In this document: piece after piece, positions 51,788 to 61,021 of the stretch
How the letters are laid out: each line of letters starts with the position of its first letter
How positions within the stretch are numbered: position 1 is the first letter of the stretch
Source: Hyphomicrobium_A sp965243865
GTDB taxonomy: Bacteria > Pseudomonadota > Alphaproteobacteria > Rhizobiales > Hyphomicrobiaceae
Assembly (NCBI RefSeq): GCF_965243865.1
Contig: NZ_OZ251603.1
Span: 248,001 to 312,000, forward strand
Direction: 5' to 3'
Length of the DNA stretch: 64,000 bases
Program-made: the position numbers and the translations under genes
The notes under the pieces: generated by a model
What the model saw: the letters and a program-made list of their open reading frames with translations, nothing else
Database searches by the model: none
What the model was told of the DNA's origin: nothing

Positions 51788-52504
51788 GTGATCCTGCGAC
51801 CGCGAAAATACAAAGAGCTTGAGAAAGCGCTGGGTCACCGCTTCAAGGACCAGCAGCTCATCGAGGTCGCGCTGACTCACGCCAGCATGCGCGGTGGCAA
51901 GACCGAGCGCGCCGACAATGAGCGCCTGGAGTTCATCGGCGACCGCGTGCTGGGGCTGGTGATCGCGCAGGTACTCATCGAGCGCTTTCCCTCGGCAAAC
52001 GAGGGCGAACTGGCCCGCCGCTTCAATCGTCTCGTCCGCGGCGAGGCCTGCGCTCGGGTCGCCCGCGCCCTCGGCATTGGCCCCCACCTCATCCTGTCGG
52101 AAAGCGAGGCCGGCAGCGGCGGCAGGGCCAAGGGCACCATCCTCGCCGACGCCATTGAGGCCATTCTCGGCGCCGTCTTCCTCGATGGCGGGTTCGAAGC
52201 GGCCCGCGCGGTCGTCCGCAATCTCTGGGACAGCCAATACGACGATCAGCATTCGACCAGCGCCGGCCCCGATGCCAAGTCGGCGCTGCAGGAATGGGCC
52301 CAGGGCAAGGGGCTCGCTCTGCCCGAATATATCGAGGTCAGCCGCAAGGGCCCCGATCATGCACCGCGTTTCACCTCGGAAGTGCGCATCAGTGGTTGCG
52401 CCCCGGCCCGCGGCGAGGGAACGTCGAAGCGCGCCGCCGAGCAGGCCGCCGCCCGTACCCTGCTTGAACGCGAAGGTGTTGCCGGAGCCGAAGTCCATGA
52501 ATGA
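51788..52504 (+). CDS. rnc: Ribonuclease III
   Basis: 238 residues from GTG 51788. The signature NERLEFIGDRVLGLV near residue 43 and LADAIEAILGAVFLDGGFEAA near 118 carry the metal-binding acidic residues. The C-terminal double-stranded RNA-binding domain spans about 165-232 (PDAKSALQEWAQGKGLALPEY, EGTSKRAAEQAAARTLL). Processes rRNA and other duplex RNA. Overlaps era by eight bases. Confidence 0.95.
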   Translation: MILRPRKYKELEKALGHRFKDQQLIEVALTHASMRGGKTERADNERLEFIGDRVLGLVIAQVLIERFPSANEGELARRFNRLVRGEACARVARALGIGPHLILSESEAGSGGRAKGTILADAIEAILGAVFLDGGFEAARAVVRNLWDSQYDDQHSTSAGPDAKSALQEWAQGKGLALPEYIEVSRKGPDHAPRFTSEVRISGCAPARGEGTSKRAAEQAAARTLLEREGVAGAEVHE

Positions 52505-53435
52505 GCCTCACCAGGAGAGTGCCCTGAGCGACCCCGAGCGCCAGCGCTGTGGCTTCATCGCCGTCATCGGCGCGCCCAATGCGGGTAAGTCGACGCTCGT
52601 CAACGCGCTCGTTGGCGCCAAGGTGTCGATCGTCTCGCACAAGGTGCAGACGACTCGCGTGCCCGTGCGCGGCATCGTCAACGTCGGCGACAGCCAGCTC
52701 GTCTTCGTCGATACGCCGGGTCTCTTTGCGCCCAAGAAGCGTCTCGACACGGCGATGGTCGAAGCGGCCTGGGGCGGCGCGCGCGATGCCGATATCGTCG
52801 TGCTCGTCATTGATGCCGTGCGCGGCATCGACGAGGAAGTAGGCCGCATCCTCGACAAGCTGAAAGACATCAAGCTGCCGCGCATCGCCGCGCTGAACAA
52901 GGTCGACAAACTCGACGACAAGGCAAAGCTGCTGGCGCTCGTCGGCGAGCTGCAGGCCCGCGTTTCGTTCGAAAGCATCTTCATGATCTCGGCCACCGAG
53001 GGTGATGGCCTCGATGCGCTGAAGCAGGATCTCGCCGCCCGCGTTCCGCAAGGTCCTTGGCACTACCCTGCCGATGATCTGACCGACGCGCCGATGCGTC
53101 TGCTCGCAGCCGAAATCACGCGCGAAAAGATCTTCCATCGCCTGCACGATGAGGTGCCGTACTCGTCCACCGTCGAAACAACGATGTGGACCGAGCGCAA
53201 GGACGGCTCGGTGCGCATCGAGCAAACCATCTTCGTTGCGCGCGAAGGTCAGAAGGCGATCATGCTCGGCAAAGGCGGGGCGACCATCAAGCAGGTGTCG
53301 ATGGATAGCCGCCGCGAGCTGACCGAAATCCTCGAGCGCCCGGTGCACCTGTTCCTGTTCGTCAAGGTGCGCCAGAACTGGCAGGACGACCCCGAGCGCT
53401 ACCGTGAAATGGGCCTCGAACTCCCGAAGAAGTAG
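52497..53435 (+). CDS. era: GTPase Era
   Basis: 312 residues from ATG 52497, which gives the standard N-terminus. G1 is GAPNAGKST (25-33), G3 DTPGLF, G4 NKVDKL and G5 SATEG. The C-terminal KH domain carries QKAIMLGKGGATIKQVSMDSRREL (in parts), which binds the 3' end of 16S rRNA. Era checks 30S maturation. The start lies within the rnc end. recO, often next in the cluster, is absent here. Confidence 0.95.
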   Translation: MNEPHQESALSDPERQRCGFIAVIGAPNAGKSTLVNALVGAKVSIVSHKVQTTRVPVRGIVNVGDSQLVFVDTPGLFAPKKRLDTAMVEAAWGGARDADIVVLVIDAVRGIDEEVGRILDKLKDIKLPRIAALNKVDKLDDKAKLLALVGELQARVSFESIFMISATEGDGLDALKQDLAARVPQGPWHYPADDLTDAPMRLLAAEITREKIFHRLHDEVPYSSTVETTMWTERKDGSVRIEQTIFVAREGQKAIMLGKGGATIKQVSMDSRRELTEILERPVHLFLFVKVRQNWQDDPERYREMGLELPKK

Positions 53436-53443
53436 CCCATAGG

Positions 53444-53596
53444 CTGTCATCCCGGGCGAAGCGCGCGCAGCAAGCAAGACCCGGGACCCAGCATAATGAT
53501 CGGCCAACGGCTCTCTCTCTAACATGGTGTCTTCGACACGCTCTGTGCTGGATCCCGGAGAGCGGCTCGCGGTGCTCGCCGCTTCCGGGATGACAG
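53444..53596. repeat. 153-bp intergenic element with 12-bp terminal inverted repeats
   Basis: CTGTCATCCCGG (53444-53455) and CCGGGATGACAG (53585-53596) are perfect inverted termini. Inside, CCGGGACCCAGCA and TGCTGGATCCCGG form a second, nearly perfect inverted pair (12/13). There is no coding capacity. Related motifs lie at about 22865-22889. The layout resembles the short palindromic elements scattered between genes in alphaproteobacteria, possibly MITE-like. It sits between era and thrS. Confidence 0.7.
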
Positions 53597-53706
53597 ATTG
53601 GGGAGGATTGTCGGGTTAACCTCTCCGCTTGACTTCTCCTCCGCCGCGCCGCACATAGCCTCCGCATCTTACCTGCTTGGTATGCAGCGATTGAGAGGAG
53701 AGGACT

Positions 53707-55722
53707 ATGGCCGACACGGCTCACGATTCTGCGCCCAATTCATCTGCGGCGCCCCAGATCACCCTGACATTCCCAGACGGAGCAACGCGCAAGGTTGAGC
53801 GCGGCACGTCCGGCATGAGCGTCGCCAAGGCGATTTCGCCGTCGCTCGCAAAGCGCACCGTCGCCGTGAGCCTCAATGGCACGCTGGCCGACCTCGCCGA
53901 CCCGATCACTGAGGACGCGACGATCAAGTTCGTCTCGCGCACGGATCCCGAAGCCCTGGAGCTGATCCGGCACGATTCCGCGCACGTCATGGCCGAGGCC
54001 GTGCAGGCGCTGTGGCCCGGCACGCAGGTCACGATCGGCCCGGTGATCGAGAACGGCTTCTACTACGACTTTGCCAAACAGGAGCCGTTCCACCCCGACG
54101 ATCTCGCCAAGATCGAAAAGAAGATGGGCGAGATCATCGCCAAGAACGCGCCGTTCACCAAGGAAGTGTGGAGCCGCAACAAGGCCAAGGAGTTCTTCCG
54201 CGACAGGGGAGAGAACTTCAAGGTCGAGCTGGTCGACGCCATCCCTGAGGACCAGGACGTCAAGATCTACAAGCAGGGCGAATGGCTCGACCTCTGCCGC
54301 GGGCCGCACATGGCCTCGACGGGACAGGTCGGCAAGGCGTTCAAGCTGCAGAAGATCGCCGGTGCCTATTGGCGCGGTGACGCCAACCGCCCGATGCTTC
54401 AGCGCATCTACGGCACGGCCTGGGCCACCGAGGACGAGCTGAAGGAATACCTGCATCGTCTGGAAGAAGCCGAGAAGCGCGACCATCGCAAGCTCGGGCG
54501 CGAGATGGACCTGTTCCACTTCCAGGAGGAAGCGCCGGGCTCCGTCTTCTGGCACCCAAAAGGCTGGACGCTGTTCCAGACGCTCATCGCCTACATGCGC
54601 CGCCGTCTCGACGCTGCCGGCTACCAGGAAGTGAACTCTCCCGACATGATGGAGAAGCACTTCTGGGAGCTGTCGGGCCACTGGGAGAACTACGGCGAGA
54701 ACATGTTTACGACGACGCTCCCCGACGAGCGCGTGTTCTGCTGCAAGCCGATGAATTGCCCCGGTCACGTGCAGATCTTCAAGCACGGCCTCAAGAGCTA
54801 TCGCGACCTGCCGCTGAAAATCGCCGAGTTCGGCAAGGTGCACCGCTACGAGCCGTCCGGCGCTCTGCATGGCATGCTGCGCGTGCGCCATTTCACGCAG
54901 GACGACGCGCACATCTTCATCACCGAAGATCAGATCATGGAGGAATGCCTCAAGATCAATGATCTGATGCTGTCGATCTACAAGGACTTCGGCTTCGAGG
55001 ACATCTTCATCAAGCTGTCGACGCGCCCCGAAAAGCGCGTCGGCGCCGACGAGCTGTGGGACAAGGCCGAGAAGGCCCTGCAGGACGTGCTCGACGAGGT
55101 GACGAAGCGCTCTAACGGCCGCGTGAAGACCGCGCTGCAGCCGGGCGAGGGCGCCTTCTATGGACCGAAGCTGGAGTACGTGCTGAAGGACGCCATCGGT
55201 CGCGAATGGCAGTGCGGCACGACGCAGGTCGACTTCAATCTGGCCGGCCGTCTCGGTGCGTTCTACATCGACGAGAACTCCGAGAAGAAAGTGCCGGTGA
55301 TGATCCACCGCGCCATGTTCGGCTCGCTGGAACGCTTCACCGGCATCCTGATCGAGAACTTCGCCGGGCACTTCCCGCTGTGGCTTTCGCCGCTGCAGGT
55401 CGTCGTCGCGACCATCGTCTCGGACGCAGATGATTACGCACTGCAAGTGGCCGAGCAGCTTCGCGCCGCGGGCCTCAAGGTCGACGTCGATCTTCGCAAC
55501 GAGAAGATCAACTACAAGGTGCGCGAGCACTCGCTGGCCAAGGTTCCGGTGATGCTCGTCGTCGGCAAGCGCGAAGCGGAAGAGGGCAAGGTGTCGATGC
55601 GACGCCTCGGCTCGCCGGACCAGACGGTCATGCCGCTCACTGAGGCCATCGCCGCACTGCGCGCCGAAGCCACCCCGCCCGACCAGCAGCGTTCGGCGGA
55701 GGCTGGGTCCAAGGCCGCCTGA
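53707..55722 (+). CDS. thrS: Threonyl-tRNA synthetase
   Basis: 671 residues. The N-terminal TGS domain (ITLTFPDGATRKVERGTSG, residues about 16-80), the editing domain with RHDSAHVMAEAVQ (HxxxH zinc-like motif) near 86, and the class II catalytic core follow. CCKPMNCPGHVQIFKH holds the zinc-binding Cys, and HRYEPSGALHGMLRVRHFTQDDAHIF is motif 2. The anticodon-binding domain ends the protein. A GAGAGGAGAGG site precedes the ATG. Slightly longer than E. coli ThrS because of both termini. Confidence 0.96.
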   Translation: MADTAHDSAPNSSAAPQITLTFPDGATRKVERGTSGMSVAKAISPSLAKRTVAVSLNGTLADLADPITEDATIKFVSRTDPEALELIRHDSAHVMAEAVQALWPGTQVTIGPVIENGFYYDFAKQEPFHPDDLAKIEKKMGEIIAKNAPFTKEVWSRNKAKEFFRDRGENFKVELVDAIPEDQDVKIYKQGEWLDLCRGPHMASTGQVGKAFKLQKIAGAYWRGDANRPMLQRIYGTAWATEDELKEYLHRLEEAEKRDHRKLGREMDLFHFQEEAPGSVFWHPKGWTLFQTLIAYMRRRLDAAGYQEVNSPDMMEKHFWELSGHWENYGENMFTTTLPDERVFCCKPMNCPGHVQIFKHGLKSYRDLPLKIAEFGKVHRYEPSGALHGMLRVRHFTQDDAHIFITEDQIMEECLKINDLMLSIYKDFGFEDIFIKLSTRPEKRVGADELWDKAEKALQDVLDEVTKRSNGRVKTALQPGEGAFYGPKLEYVLKDAIGREWQCGTTQVDFNLAGRLGAFYIDENSEKKVPVMIHRAMFGSLERFTGILIENFAGHFPLWLSPLQVVVATIVSDADDYALQVAEQLRAAGLKVDVDLRNEKINYKVREHSLAKVPVMLVVGKREAEEGKVSMRRLGSPDQTVMPLTEAIAALRAEATPPDQQRSAEAGSKAA

Positions 55723-55726
55723 CATT

Positions 55727-55751
55727 TATCCCGGGGCTAGTCCCCGGGATA
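55727..55751. terminator. Perfect hairpin between convergent thrS and HIG1-like genes
   Basis: TATCCCGGGG (55727-55736) pairs with CCCCGGGATA (55742-55751) around CTAGT, a 10-bp stem beginning four bases after the thrS stop. The first base shown for each arm is an A/T pair. No T-tract is present on either strand, so it may act with Rho or as a 3'-end stabiliser. Confidence 0.55.
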
Positions 55752-55792
55752 TATGCATGACAATCGCTGCCGCGACTGCTCGCAAGCGCACG

Positions 55793-56191
55793 CTAGTGCG
55801 TCGACAAATACAGCATCGCCATGATCATGCAGATCAGCGCGAACTGTGTTGCGACGCGCGCCCGCATGAAGCGCTCATCGCCGTCCTCACTCTGGCCAGC
55901 GATGACATTCCACAGCCCCAGCGCCAGACCGCCGATGAGAGTGCCGCCGAGCAGGATCGCCGCGTAGGGCGCCAAGCTTTGCACGATCTCCAGCGGATGT
56001 CTGGCGAATGCTGTCGACAACCGCGCACTCAACGTGTCGAAGCCGAAATAGATCGCAATCGCTGCAAATGCCGCGATCACGCCAGTCATGCTCAGCGCCA
56101 GCACGTAGCGGACGTTGTGGCCGGTGACGCCGCTGCGGACGTCGTCCGCGGAGATTACGAGTTGGTGCGCTTCATCATAGTGGGCAGCCAT
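55793..56191 (-). CDS. HIG1-like membrane protein
   Basis: 132 residues from ATG 56191, nine bases after AAAGGA on the minus strand. Three hydrophobic segments lie at about residues 30-50, 72-95 and 110-130. The end LGLWNVIAGQSEDGDERFMRARVATQFALICMIMAML (in parts) matches the twin-helix HIG1 pattern, with the charged MRxRV turn between helices. Bacterial HIG1 proteins are small inner-membrane proteins related to mitochondrial respiratory-complex factors. The additional N-terminal helix is unusual for the family. Confidence 0.6.
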   Translation of the reverse strand: MAAHYDEAHQLVISADDVRSGVTGHNVRYVLALSMTGVIAAFAAIAIYFGFDTLSARLSTAFARHPLEIVQSLAPYAAILLGGTLIGGLALGLWNVIAGQSEDGDERFMRARVATQFALICMIMAMLYLSTH

Positions 56192-56327
56192 GACTTGGGT
56201 TCCTTTCAAAAGGCCCAACCATCAGGCGCGGATCGGCATAGGGTCGAAGCTGCCGGCCCGGTCGAGCCAGGACGATCCCGGCTTCACCGACATATGGTGC
56301 TGGACAGGGGCTCTCACAGCCCCCACA

Positions 56328-56834
56328 TCAGCGCGAAGCTGGCGTGAACGTGATCTGCGCGGCAATTTCATTCAGCGGATCGATGCCCGAGAACAGGTTG
56401 TTCCCCCTGCAACCGCTGTTCAGTGACTGCAACAGATAGGCATAGGCGCCATGCTTGACGCAGATGGCGACGCCCCGCGGCGTCGCATTGCGGCAGCGAG
56501 TGTGAGCTTCGAAGCGCTGTCCCGGAATCCCGCCCACAACTACCGGCGTCGGGGCAAGCCCATTCGTATCGTAGTGGCCGACTTCGAATGCCCGCAACGC
56601 GAGGTCGGAGCAAGCGTTGTCGCCGTCGCCGTCGCTGACGCGCAACACGGCGCCATCCATGCGGTGCGCATTCTCGCCCTGTGGGGCAAATTCGATCCGG
56701 CCGTGCCGTTCCACCGTCCGCCAGCGCGCATCATCATAAGTGACGCGTACATCGCCCAGTTCGGCAATCGCTTCCCCGGCATCGGCATCAGCGATGGCAA
56801 GAGCGATCAGCATCGCCACAGCGAACGCACGCAT
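56328..56834 (-). CDS. Exported hypothetical protein downstream of a protease
   Basis: 168 residues from ATG 56834 (GGCGGAA just upstream). The signal peptide MRAFAVAMLIALAIADADAG supports this start. The mature part contains about four Cys and the strand-like block VRVTYDDARWRTVERHGRIEFAPQG. No family recognised. It lies 34 bp downstream of the trypsin-like protease gene on the same strand, so it may be co-expressed, possibly as a partner or inhibitor (inference). Confidence 0.6.
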   Translation of the reverse strand: MRAFAVAMLIALAIADADAGEAIAELGDVRVTYDDARWRTVERHGRIEFAPQGENAHRMDGAVLRVSDGDGDNACSDLALRAFEVGHYDTNGLAPTPVVVGGIPGQRFEAHTRCRNATPRGVAICVKHGAYAYLLQSLNSGCRGNNLFSGIDPLNEIAAQITFTPASR

Positions 56835-56868
56835 CATTTCCGCCGTTTGGCCATCGCTGAATTTCATG

Positions 56869-57690
56869 TCATTGCGGGCAGGAGTCGTCGCGCGCCAGTT
56901 CAGCATGTCCCGCAACGGGGACCGCAACGTTGGCCTCGCTGCCTGAGCCGATATTGACGGCGGCCAGTTGGAATTCACCATTGGCTTTTGTCAGCAGCGG
57001 ACCGCCGGAGCTTGCCGGCTGGGTGTCGCAGTCGTGGAGCCACAACAGTGGATCCTGTTCGACGCCGAGCAGTCGACACCCCATGTGCGCTGAAAGCATG
57101 TAGCGCCTGTCGGCGGGATAGCCAGCGTACGTCAACCAAGTCCCAGGCGCGACATCGCTAGATTTGGCAAGCGGCACGGTCGCGACATCGAGCCTGTCGG
57201 TGAGCACGATGGCGACGACGTCGGTGCCCTCCTGGTGCAGCGACGCGAACTCACTGGCGGCGCGCGCGGAGAGCGCCTTCTCGGGAAGCTGGTAGCCGGG
57301 CAAGAAGTGCAGGCATTTCGCCGTTGCATGCCCGAGGTAGCTTTCGCGGCGCAGACCCGCGAGAAAATGGATGTCGTGAAGAGGATAAGGCGCCGCCTTC
57401 CAGCTATCGATCACGCAGTGTGCGGCGGTAATAACGATGTCGGGTGCGACGAGCGTTCCAGTGCATTGTCCGAGCGAGCGGTAGCCGCCGATATTGACTT
57501 GGCCAATGGCATCCCAGGGCGTGCCCCGCTCCTCGACGATGACGCGGTCGTCCGTCCCGAAGATGTTGGCACGAAGCTCGTTGCTAAAGGCCGATGCCGC
57601 CAACACGCCTGCGGCGCACAAGCCGACGAGAATCCGCGACCGTGACTTGGTGGCGTGCAATGCCGCTTTAATGTCAGAGCATTCTGCCAC
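56869..57690 (-). CDS. Exported trypsin-like serine protease
   Basis: 273 residues from GTG 57690, six bases after AGGAG; the frame stays open about 96 codons upstream. A hydrophobic segment at about residues 20-35 acts as signal peptide or anchor. The catalytic triad is His91 (DIVITAAHCVID), Asp157 (GTDVVAIVLTD) and Ser228 (TQPASSGGPLL). The form ASSGG replaces the usual GDSGG, seen in V8-like or glutamyl-type proteases. Substrate unknown. Confidence 0.82.
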   Translation of the reverse strand: MAECSDIKAALHATKSRSRILVGLCAAGVLAASAFSNELRANIFGTDDRVIVEERGTPWDAIGQVNIGGYRSLGQCTGTLVAPDIVITAAHCVIDSWKAAPYPLHDIHFLAGLRRESYLGHATAKCLHFLPGYQLPEKALSARAASEFASLHQEGTDVVAIVLTDRLDVATVPLAKSSDVAPGTWLTYAGYPADRRYMLSAHMGCRLLGVEQDPLLWLHDCDTQPASSGGPLLTKANGEFQLAAVNIGSGSEANVAVPVAGHAELARDDSCPQ

Positions 57691-57980
57691 GTCGCGCTCC
57701 TGGCGGTTCTGTTCCTGCGGCGGCGAATATGACCGAAGATCCCCAGGAAGGCATTGCTTGGGTCGATGGCTTTTTACGTGCCACCCTTCGAAGCTTGCTT
57801 TGTGGTCAGTCCGGTGATGGCCCACCACACCCAGGGAATGAGCCGTGAGCGCACGCGCTCGGCGTAGTGGCATGGCCGCCAGGTTCAACGGCCAGATCAG
57901 CGTCTGCTTCAGCGGCCGACCGATAAGTGCAGGATCAGGTTTGGCGGCATGAGATTGCGATGCCATCGACCATCCCACAC

Positions 57981-59567
57981 TCAGAACCCGCCGCCCAGCG
58001 CGTTGCCGACCATGTCTATGATGGTCGACGGCTGCTTAGATCGTTTCTGCTGGCGGGCGACAGGCGCCGGGTTGAAGTTGCTCGGATCATCAGCACCCGA
58101 ACCCGCCACCGGCGCCAAGTGGTTGCGCCCGATGTCGATCTTATCCCACTCGCCGGCGAGCGCCTGCGTGATCCGCTTCTCGTGCCCGTAGATGTCGTTG
58201 AACGTCTTCAGTTTGCCGTTATCGTCCACCCACGCCGTGAAGTAGACGAGGTGCATCGGGATCCTCTTCTCGAGCACGATCTCGTTGTTGCGCGGCCCCG
58301 TCTCCATGGTCGCATCGACCTTGGCCGCATCCCAGCCCCGGTCTTCCTGCAGCACCAGTTCGGCCATCTTCATCGGATTGCGCAAGCGCAGGCAACCATG
58401 GCTCAGCGTGCGCACCTTCTGCCCGAACATCCACTTGTCGATCGTGTCGTGCATGAAGATCGTGTGCTGGCTCGGGAACGTGAACTTGACGACGCCCATC
58501 ACGTTCTTGCGCCCCGGCGGCTGAACCACCTCGTAGTCGAGGATATTGGCGCGGCTCCAATCGATGCTGCGGTAATCGAGCGGCTGGCCGTCCTTCGTCT
58601 GCAATTCCAGATCGTACTGACGGAACATGCTTCCGCCGCGGCGCAGGTTCGGACCCAGTTCGTGCGCTTTGATCGAATCCGGCACGCGCCACATCGGCTT
58701 GAACACGACGGTCTTCAGATTGCGCGTGAAGATCGTGGTCTGCTTGCCGGTCTCGCCGACGACGATGCGCTCCGAGTGGATCGGCACGCCGTCCTTGTAG
58801 AGGTAGACGAAATATTCGGGCACGTTGGCGAGGATGTGGACCTGCCCCAGATCGTCGGGCATCCAGCGCCATTCTTCCATGTTGGCCTGGATCTTCTTGC
58901 CGAGCGGCTTGTCCTTGTTGGCGAGATACACTTGGCGCAGCTTCTCGAACTGCGGCTGCTGCGGATGCAATGAACGCAGATAGGCTGCTGGATCGGACGA
59001 GCCGACAGCCTCGCGGAACACCACCTCCGGGTCGCGCAGCTGCGGCTTACGGTCGAGGTTGGAGTTGAGCAGGATCGCGGGATCGGTAATGCGCCCGCCG
59101 CGCGCATAGCGCGCATACTTCAGAAGCGCGAGCGAGATCTCGACATCCGCCTTGCCGATCTTCTCACTCGAGAGCTGCGCGGCAGGCGGGATGATCGGCA
59201 GGTCGAAGTCCTTCGGATCGAGCCCCCAGTCGGCGGCATTCAAAATCTCAGCGCCAAGCGCTGCCCCCCGTTCGGTGAGGCCTCCCTCGCTCAGCCAGAT
59301 CGGTGCATCGCGCCGCGCCGCATAAAAATCGGAGAGCACGGCTCGCTCTTTGATCTCTTGCGCCGAGCCCTCGGCTGGCAGGCTGTTCAGCTTCGTGCGA
59401 ACCGCGCTCGCAACCGGGTTAGTATCAAGGGGGGCCGCCAATGGCGGCGCGAGGGCCGGATCGCTGGCCATAGGCGGACTGGCAACCGGCGATGCGGCGG
59501 CGTCGGCAGTCCGGGCGCTGAGGAGCGACAGGACCGCGGCAAGCGTCAATATCGTTGAGCGAATCAT
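57981..59567 (-). CDS. L,D-transpeptidase (YcbB-like, YkuD domain)
   Basis: 528 residues from ATG 59567, which follows GGAGGGGG and starts a signal peptide (MIRSTILTLAAVLSLLSART). An N-terminal scaffold (residues about 60-280) includes DPAILLNSNLDRKPQLRDPE. The YkuD domain carries FMHDTIDKWMFG and the active-site SHGCLRLRNP motif with the nucleophilic Cys. Enzymes of this type make 3-3 peptidoglycan cross-links, dominant in Hyphomicrobiales. A GW-like peptidoglycan-binding motif is not obvious. Confidence 0.9.
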   Translation of the reverse strand: MIRSTILTLAAVLSLLSARTADAAASPVASPPMASDPALAPPLAAPLDTNPVASAVRTKLNSLPAEGSAQEIKERAVLSDFYAARRDAPIWLSEGGLTERGAALGAEILNAADWGLDPKDFDLPIIPPAAQLSSEKIGKADVEISLALLKYARYARGGRITDPAILLNSNLDRKPQLRDPEVVFREAVGSSDPAAYLRSLHPQQPQFEKLRQVYLANKDKPLGKKIQANMEEWRWMPDDLGQVHILANVPEYFVYLYKDGVPIHSERIVVGETGKQTTIFTRNLKTVVFKPMWRVPDSIKAHELGPNLRRGGSMFRQYDLELQTKDGQPLDYRSIDWSRANILDYEVVQPPGRKNVMGVVKFTFPSQHTIFMHDTIDKWMFGQKVRTLSHGCLRLRNPMKMAELVLQEDRGWDAAKVDATMETGPRNNEIVLEKRIPMHLVYFTAWVDDNGKLKTFNDIYGHEKRITQALAGEWDKIDIGRNHLAPVAGSGADDPSNFNPAPVARQQKRSKQPSTIIDMVGNALGGGF

Positions 59568-59659
59568 TCCCCCTCCGAAGGCCGGCACGCTAACCGAGAC
59601 ACGCCTTTCTGGCCAGCGTACGGCATGGCGCCGGTTAGGGCGCGCGCCGGCCCTTTCCC

Positions 59660-60574
59660 ATGGCATATTCTTTTCACACAGTTGTCCGAAAGCCCCGTCA
59701 ATCTGCGCCCCCGGCCCCTCACGGACTATGTGCCTTGCAATTTCCCGAGCTTTCTTACGCCAATCCCGACGACCCCCCTCTGAAGCGGGGCCTAATCCGC
59801 ACTCTTGAGCGAGTCGCCGGCCGCGACTACTTCGCTCCCATCTATCAGCGCTGGCGCACGGAAACACTCTCCCGGGGCGGCAGCCAGGTGATCCGCCCGA
59901 TGCTGGATATGCTGGGTATCGATCTCCGGATCATCGCGCGGCAATGGCCCATCGAAGTCGATCAGACGCATCCCTTGGTGATCGTCGCCAATCACCCCTT
60001 CGGCATCGTCGATGGCCTGGCAGCCTTGGCGCTGGCTGAAGACCTTCGCCGCCCGTTCAAGGTGTTGATCAACCGCGAGCTGCTGAAGGTGCCCGAGATC
60101 GAGCCCTATTCGCTCCCCATCGACTTCCGCGAGACCGAGGAAGCGATCGCCCGCAACCTCGCAACGCGCCGCGAGGCGATCCGGCTGCTGGGGGAGGGGA
60201 CCACGATCGTCGTATTCCCGGCCGGCGGCGTCGCCACCGCGCGCGCGCCGTTTGGACGGGCAGAGGAGCTGCCATGGAAGCTCTTCACCGCACGCCTGGT
60301 GCAAGGCGCCCGCGCCTCTGTGCTTCCAGTCTATTTCGAGGGGCAGTGCAGTCCGCTGTTCCACCTCGCATCGCGCATCTCGATGACGCTGCGGCTATCG
60401 CTGCTGATACGGGAGTTTCGCCGCGCCGTCGGCACGCGCCTCACCGCCCGCGTTGGCGATGTCGTGCCGTTCGAAGATTTGGAACATCGCAACGATCGCC
60501 GCGCGCTGATCAGCGAGCTTTACGGCCGCGTGCACGCGCTGTCGCCAATGCCACTTCAGCCGCGTCCGCGATAG
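59660..60574 (+). CDS. PlsC-like lysophospholipid/ornithine-lipid acyltransferase
   Basis: 304 residues. The acyltransferase block I NHPFGIVDG (HxxxxD-type) is in VIVANHPFGIVDGLAAL near residue 110. A block-III-like stretch VVFPAGGVATARAPFGR lies near 190, and LPVYFEGQCSPLFH follows. No membrane helix is clear, so a peripheral inner-membrane enzyme is expected. It resembles hemolysin/OlsA-like acyltransferases; the acceptor lipid is not known. Divergent from the L,D-transpeptidase gene. Confidence 0.8.
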   Translation: MAYSFHTVVRKPRQSAPPAPHGLCALQFPELSYANPDDPPLKRGLIRTLERVAGRDYFAPIYQRWRTETLSRGGSQVIRPMLDMLGIDLRIIARQWPIEVDQTHPLVIVANHPFGIVDGLAALALAEDLRRPFKVLINRELLKVPEIEPYSLPIDFRETEEAIARNLATRREAIRLLGEGTTIVVFPAGGVATARAPFGRAEELPWKLFTARLVQGARASVLPVYFEGQCSPLFHLASRISMTLRLSLLIREFRRAVGTRLTARVGDVVPFEDLEHRNDRRALISELYGRVHALSPMPLQPRPR

Positions 60575-61017
60575 GGCGGCACGCCCTGGTCCGGCGCCCA
60601 AAGGCCGGCTGGAACTGGTCCCGTCTGCCAGAATACGTCGATCGGCATGCCCCCGCGCGGATACCAGTAGCCGCCGATGCGCAGCCATTGCGGATCGAGC
60701 AGGCTTACGAGCCGCTTGGCGATGGCGATGGTGCAGTCCTCGTGGAAGGCGCCATGATTGCGGAAGGCGCCGAGGTAAAGCTTCAGCGACTTCGACTCCA
60801 CCAGCCACTCCCGCGGCACATAGTCGATCACGAGTTGCGCAAAGTCCGGCTGCCCCGTCACCGGGCACAGCGAGGTGAACTCGGGAGCGGTGAAGCGGGC
60901 GAGATACTGCGCGTCCGGATGCGGGTTCGGCACACGCTCCAGCACCGCCTCTTCGGGGCTCTGCGGCAGCTTGGTGGCCTGCCCTAGGATGGTAACGCTG
61001 GTGTCCTTCTGGCCCAT
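60556..61017 (-). CDS. queF: NADPH-dependent 7-cyano-7-deazaguanine reductase QueF
   Basis: 153 residues from ATG 61017, the short unimodular QueF. Reduces preQ0 to preQ1 in queuosine synthesis. TAPEFTSLCPVTGQPDFAQL contains the nucleophile Cys51 and Asp58. SKSLKLYLGAFRNHGAFHEDC is the substrate-binding region. The 3' end overlaps the acyltransferase 3' end by 19 bp. The gene follows queD by 4 bp on the minus strand. Confidence 0.94.
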   Translation of the reverse strand: MGQKDTSVTILGQATKLPQSPEEAVLERVPNPHPDAQYLARFTAPEFTSLCPVTGQPDFAQLVIDYVPREWLVESKSLKLYLGAFRNHGAFHEDCTIAIAKRLVSLLDPQWLRIGGYWYPRGGMPIDVFWQTGPVPAGLWAPDQGVPPYRGRG

Positions 61018-61021
61018 TCGC

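Noticed and set aside
53740..55725. A 661-codon open frame antisense to thrS
   Set aside because: It mirrors thrS in full and has low-complexity composition typical of the antisense frame of a GC-rich gene; thrS itself has complete family motifs.
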